Below, one piece after another: positions 16,544 to 21,050 of a stretch of DNA of 21,050 nt. The notes under the pieces were generated by a model. The model did not search any database, was not told the DNA's origin, and was given only the letters and a program-made list of their open reading frames with translations. Source of the stretch: Chara braunii (Eukaryota > Streptophyta > Charophyceae > Charales > Characeae); NCBI GenBank assembly GCA_003427395.1, contig BFEA01000010.1, forward strand, positions 4,959,505 through 4,980,554, read 5' to 3'. Positions within the stretch are counted from its first letter, which is position 1. The number at the start of each line of letters is the position of its first letter. The translations under genes and the position numbers were made by a program.

Positions 16544-17290
16544 TTAGTCGAACCATAGTACCTCGAACAATTTGAACACATCATCCACATAAGAAGGTGT
16601 TGCTGCTACCTCACGGCGGATTATGGCCTCCCTAGTTTCCGGGGCCACCTCCTGTCGGTCATTCCTCTCAATCTCCAAAATGATAAGAACCTCCCAGACT
16701 TTATCGTTGTGGAAGGACCCAAATTTCAAGGACATCCTATATAATTCCTCTGCCAGCCATGCGCAGTTCACGTGTATTCGTTCCATCGTGTCGGCTACCT
16801 TTGTTACGTGAGCAAAACCCCCAAACCAGTCCACCACGAACTCGGGCACCCAGATCTTGGTTCGGGTGCCAGGCGGTTTAAATTCCTTCCATCCTCCCAT
16901 CACGACTCTACTGCTGACCGTATCCCAACCTTTGTTAGCAAGCCTTTCCCCCGCCTGCCGAGCTCTTGCCTCAACGTCCCCTAAAAGCCACATCGGGTCC
17001 TGTCCTGCCGCGAGCGTTGTGCAGAACAGGTGCCAACCTTGTTCAGAGAGAACGATCGTCCCGACTGATTCCACCCTTCGTTCCGCCATCTCTTCCCATC
17101 CTTCCTCTTCCCTCAACGGGTTCCAGACACGCTCTATCCATAGGTACGATAGCTCCGGCACGATCTCATACCCTCGCCAATCACATGTGGTCCCCTTCCA
17201 TTCATAGCTCGGCGGTATTGACATCTCTACTCCTCTTCCGGTTCGTCTTGGTTCCCATGTGCAATCCCACGGCTCGAATTCCCGGGCCAT
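16544..17290 (-). CDS. Tandem novel family, unit 2 (intact)
   Basis: ATG 17290 gives MAREFEPWD; an extra Met one codon earlier (17293) is also possible. The product is about 248 aa with no internal stop and ends at TAA 16544. In order it shows VEMSIPPSYEW (22-32), GTIVLSEQGWHLFCTTLAAG (78-97) with QDPMWLL, a linker, VVMGGWKEFKPP (130-141), WVPEFVVDWFGG (148-159), FGSFHNDKVWEVLIIL (191-206) and AIIRREVAATPSYVDDVFKL (223-242). It is Trp-rich, mixed alpha/beta in pattern, and has no signal peptide or membrane segment, so it is probably intracellular. I do not recognise the fold. It is the reference for the four-copy family and the only copy that could be expressed whole. Confidence 0.7.
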   Translation of the reverse strand: MAREFEPWDCTWEPRRTGRGVEMSIPPSYEWKGTTCDWRGYEIVPELSYLWIERVWNPLREEEGWEEMAERRVESVGTIVLSEQGWHLFCTTLAAGQDPMWLLGDVEARARQAGERLANKGWDTVSSRVVMGGWKEFKPPGTRTKIWVPEFVVDWFGGFAHVTKVADTMERIHVNCAWLAEELYRMSLKFGSFHNDKVWEVLIILEIERNDRQEVAPETREAIIRREVAATPSYVDDVFKLFEVLWFD

Positions 17291-17346
17291 CACTCCCTAC
17301 CTGCACATAGTTGACAACCCGTTTTCCCCGGGTAAGTCCCCCCCCT

Positions 17347-18159
17347 TCAGAAGTCCCAGCCCTCTATCTCGTCCCCGTCCTCCTCATCACTGGAATCCTC
17401 CTCCTCTTCTATGAACATCTCTTTCACCCCTTCCAAGAAGGTTTCCCCCGCCGCCACGTTTCGATAAACTATCCGCGAATACACCGGACTAGGAACAAAG
17501 ACTTCGTCCGCGCTGAGGAGGTTTCACATCTCAGCTAATTTTTCTGCCCAGTTTCCTTCAAACGGCCCCGCTTCTACCGACAGCCTAAAGAAGTCCTGTC
17601 TAGCACATTGGTACAGCCTCAGGCGGGTCATTGATTGGCATATACGTTCCAGTCTATCCCTGGTCCCGAAGACTGCATCCACCAGAAATGGGGGTAGCAC
17701 GCACCTCATTGTCCTAAGAGGGCATCTCATATTTTTCCGGTCCCCGAGTTCCACTCGCACCTCGATCCTTTCCATCTCCATTTCTGCCCGCTGACATGCT
17801 GCCTACACCACTTCACGTTCCACTTGCCTAAACAGCTGATCCGGTGCCGTGCCCAATACTAGTCCCACTACCATTGCATTTTCCAATTCCTGTGATAGGT
17901 AGACCCATCCTCGAGCTTCCATTGTTCCCCGGAATTCTAGGTCCATCAAACTAGGTGAAAGTCTCATCAGGCTGACCTTAGTCCAGATTGTCTCTATCGA
18001 GAGGAACACGTCCTTCTCGTCCAGCATCACGGTTTCATAGGCCGGTTCTAGGTCGGTCCACGTCCCTTCTTCCGGGAGAACAACAGATACCCCATCCCTT
18101 ATCTGTACAGGCATTTTCGGACCACTCGAGTAGACAGGAGGCGACAACCATCGCGCCAT
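17347..18159 (-). pseudogene. Tandem novel family, unit 1 (TAG and TGA inside)
   Basis: I start it at ATG 18159 (MARWLSPPVYS) by analogy with the Met-Ala starts of the other units; the frame is open further up to 18339 with a basic 60-residue extension. The first half has DGVSVVLPEEGTW and GWVYLSQELENAMVVGLVLG with APDQLF. TAG 17803-17805 falls at nearly the same aligned place as the TAG of unit 3. The same frame then gives CVLPPFLVDAVFG and EAGPFEGNWAEKLAEM, meets TGA 17524-17526, and continues with VYRNVAAGETFLEGVKEMF and an acidic tail (EEEEDSSDEEDGDE) to TGA 17347. Confidence 0.65.
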
Positions 18160-18339
18160 CTTGTTTCCCGGCGCGTGTCCTGTTTTCCACATAAGAGCAC
18201 CACACGGCCCCTCATGGTCAGATGGTTTGCTTTTCCTTTTCGAGATGAGAGTTGTTTTCAGACCCCTCATCTGGGTCTCACTAACTTTTCTTATCCATTT
18301 CCGAGGTGCCATTGCCCTACCATACCCCCAATCGATCAT

Positions 18340-19060
18340 GCTTAGCCGTCATTGCTTTCTCGGGGTTCCTTTTTCTTCCGACTCCTATCCAGCCTCTTCC
18401 TTATGTTCTCTCACTCGTGTGGACTTAGACTCGGAGGTGAGAATAGACTTAGAAGCTCGGTCCCCATCCATCATTCATCAGGCAACTTTACAGAGGGAGG
18501 CACAAAAAGCAAACTCAGCCAAACGTCGCACACTGGTCAGTCATCTCTTTACTGACCTTTTCCCCAGAAATGGTCTCTCCACTGTTACCATCGGCAGGGT
18601 TTTATCCCATACCTCAAGCACAACTCAACCGTCGCGAGCGCGGTACCCAGGTCTCGGCAAGGCATTCGCCCTTTCCTCCTTACCCAGAATACCCCATCCC
18701 GAATTGCCACTCGTGTACCCACCGTTAATCTCGGGAATCACCCCGCACATCTCGATAAGGCCATTGGAGTCGGCCGTCCAGGCATTCACTTCCATCGGTT
18801 CGACAAGAATCAGTTTTTTCCAAGCCATGCTACGAGAAGCTTTTAATCGCCTCTGAGGCTCCTTCCTTGTCCCATATGCAGTGGTCCCCCTGCCGTGTGC
18901 CGACAAGCAGTCGTCCCGCCTGAAGACGTTTCACACCCCACCTTAGCAAGGTCATCGAGCCATGCTCGGACCGTTCGGATGAGAATGCTACTAATCAGCC
19001 GACGAGACCAACCCTTGCCTGACAGCCCGGTGGCCCGACCCCCACACACGGAACCCGGTG
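18340..19060. other. Weak minus-strand frames upstream of the tandem array
   Basis: A minus frame at 18625-18906 contains a second Met-Ala (MAWKKLILVEPMEVNAW, start 18825) and runs 67 codons from there to TGA, with about 33 more codons beyond it. It lacks the conserved motifs of units 1-4, so I do not call it a fifth unit, though a highly decayed relative is possible. Nothing else stands out. Confidence 0.25.
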
Positions 19061-21050
19061 AACTTCAAAGAGGGCGACCATTCCGCATCCCGCACCGGCC
19101 GATGCAAACCAATCCTTTCCTTCCGAAAGGCAGGACGCTCGAATCCCCATCATGCAAATACAAGCCCCAAGTGGGACACACATAACATAAGTGTATTTCC
19201 CCAGATGCACCCAGCGCTTCCTACCCATGGCTCACAACTTTTCACTCAGGACAGTGCGTGCCACTCACCCTTAACTTTCATACGAAGTGCCCGGTTCTTT
19301 TTCGTAAGCATCTTCAAAAGGTGAGCTAGTTTTCTTGGAGTCTAACAACTCCCTCCTTTCCTTTTATCTTCACTTCATGTGTCCATTCATGGGGCAGGAT
19401 TGTTCCTTCTCGATTACCCTTTGTGTTTATACGAGGTTCCTTCAAGCATTAAGTGTGGTTCATGGAGCCCGCTGGGCTCCGAAGAAAAGGAAAGAGAGCA
19501 CCCGTGTCAGTCGGATCACTCCGCCGAGGGATTTTCATTGGAACCCAGACTGGCCCGGAATCCCAATCGCCTGCCAGGTAACCGGAGCCCCTCTTTCACA
19601 CGAAGAGGAAGGGTGGACCTGCGGCTCGCCCAAGGCTTCCCCGGTCTGACGAACATCAGCCCGAATGAAGGAGGACTAGAGTCATCTCCAGGGGAGACAG
19701 CTAAGTGTGTGTGCCAACATGCATGTTATTCCTCCAGGCCTCGCCTTGCCATGCACCCAACCGCCCTCAAATCTGATTCACTCAAAGGATAGAGCATACA
19801 CGAATCCTCATTCCTTGTCTTTAGTTATGTACACGGCCATGCAACGGGCGCCCCCCCCTCGAGATCGTTAGGGTCAATTTAACCCATACCCGGCACCTCA
19901 ACCATTTTTGTAGCGGCCGTACCCTGAAGGACTTTCGAGCCTTGGTCGACCCCGCTGCGGGTCCCATTTGGCTCGACCCGCCCACGCTCACGCTCAGGGC
20001 GCGGGTCGTTCGTCCTAGGGGCACCCCCACCTAGTGCTATGAGATGGATGGGGATGGGCCATTTTGCGAGAGGGCTTTACATTGGGGGATGTAGCCGCTC
20101 TCGATGNTAGCTCTTNAGGCACTCGTGGCGTTTGCTTGATTCTCTTTTCATCTGACNAGGCAATTGCTCATTCCAATACGCAGGCAGTCCAGGGAGTTCA
20201 TTGAGAGTTTATCTTCGTTTCGTGTGTAGGCCAAGCGTCATCCATTGGACCACACACTTCTTCACTAAACCTAGCGACTNAAGACCGCCCCTACGGCATC
20301 CTCGGGGTGGGGTGGTTTCNCCCGGACCNCTAGCCGCTATATTTTTTTTGCTTGAGTCACTAGTGTTGCATTCACCTATCCAAGACCGCCCTTAGTCTTT
20401 CCAGGGGTCGCATTGCACAATAAGAGAGACATTCCATGCAACCTCCACACAAGCCAAGTCCATGCATCAACCATCCACCCAGGCGTCCGGTCTCAACTCA
20501 TCCGTATCCATGGCTTAAGCCGGGTCCAAGTCCTTTCCTTAGCCAATCTCCCACCCTAGTCTTCATCCGCAGGCCCAGCCCGTCCAAATCGTCCCTAGTT
20601 ACTCACCTGCGCAAAACCACACAAGACAAGTGACCAAGTATAATCCCCATTGGGGTCAACACATTGCCCTTTCCCGCAATCCTAAGTTGTCTTTGCCTCT
20701 CAATTCCCCTTCTGAGTTCCCTTCTCTTTCACACAGGCAAGCCATGCAACCGCCTCAGTCATGCATTCCGGGAGGATGGTTGAGTCAAACTGACCTCATT
20801 CAAAAACAGCACTCCTTTTCGCTTTCACAAATGTTCTCAATAGCCTCGTATCCTTTCCTTCTTGGTGGCACAAGGGACCGGCAGCCCTTCCCTTGCCCTC
20901 GCTTTCCACCAAGTGAGGACCAAGTTCCTTTCCGTTCACTCCCCGACAATGTAACAGGTGAGGGTAAAGGATAGTCACATGCCATGGAGGGGAAGGGGTG
21001 ACGGAAGGGTTAAGGGTTAATGGTTTTTGAAGGAATGGAGGAAGACGGAG
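19061..21050. other. No confident feature
   Basis: Overlapping short frames lie on both strands at 19335-19792 and 20630-20974, without recognisable motifs. A GC-rich stretch near 19940-20020 has partly palindromic CGACCCGC/GCGGGTCG arms. Six isolated ambiguous bases occur at 20107, 20116, 20157, 20280, 20320 and 20329. If an LTR of the element lies here, I could not match it to a second copy. Confidence 0.35.

Noticed and set aside
18625-18906. Fifth copy of the tandem family
   Set aside because: It starts Met-Ala and lies next to the array, but none of the central or C-terminal family motifs can be found.
19130-19160. Second tRNA-like B box (CGCTCGAATCCCC)
   Set aside because: The flanks do not form an acceptor stem and there is no A box.

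Overview
This window looks like eukaryotic nuclear DNA from a repeat-rich genome. It carries a Ty3/gypsy-type LTR retrotransposon relic, several mini- and microsatellites, and no bacterial-style operon or recognisable host housekeeping gene. The lineage cannot be fixed from sequence alone; a plant or charophyte alga, or a large-genome fungus, is possible. Every convincing coding signal is on the minus strand.

Region by region (plus coordinates): 1-411 is a 91-bp tandem repeat running into a purine (GAA/GGA) tract. 412-900 is pyrimidine-rich with no gene. 900-1590 is a dense series of perfect or near-perfect hairpins. 1600-3010 is pyrimidine-rich, with a degenerate 51-bp tandem repeat and a long open frame that does not look coding. 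3010-6600 holds two copies of an unusual hairpin block (3140-3170, 4285-4316), three minisatellites and no confident gene. 6619-7284 (minus) is a 221-aa acidic ORF with a SUMO-interaction-like motif. 7418-7678 holds 66-bp and 21-bp tandem repeats.

7752-14274 (minus) is a gag-protease-RT-RNase H-integrase region, read from right to left. The frame is broken by in-frame TAG/TGA codons, single-base slips at homopolymers, a lesion in the RT catalytic box and a loss in the integrase zinc finger, so this copy cannot act alone. The RNase H D-E-D-D residues and the integrase D-x57-D-x35-E triad are still present.

The most unusual part is 14733-18159 (minus). Upstream of gag, on the same strand, lie four tandem divergent copies of a roughly 250-270 codon protein that I do not recognise. 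Each starts Met-Ala and has two conserved halves. Unit 2 (16544-17290) is uninterrupted, while units 1, 3 and 4 each carry one or two in-frame stops. A further small ORF (14408-14698, one internal TAG) sits between unit 4 and gag. If these ORFs belong to the retroelement, it is a large one (over 11.5 kb of internal region) with an expanded accessory-gene block before gag and another ORF after integrase. If not, they are a local tandem gene family next to an insertion. I found no LTR pair, primer-binding site or target-site duplication by eye. From 18340 to 21050 I see only weak ORFs and no confident feature.
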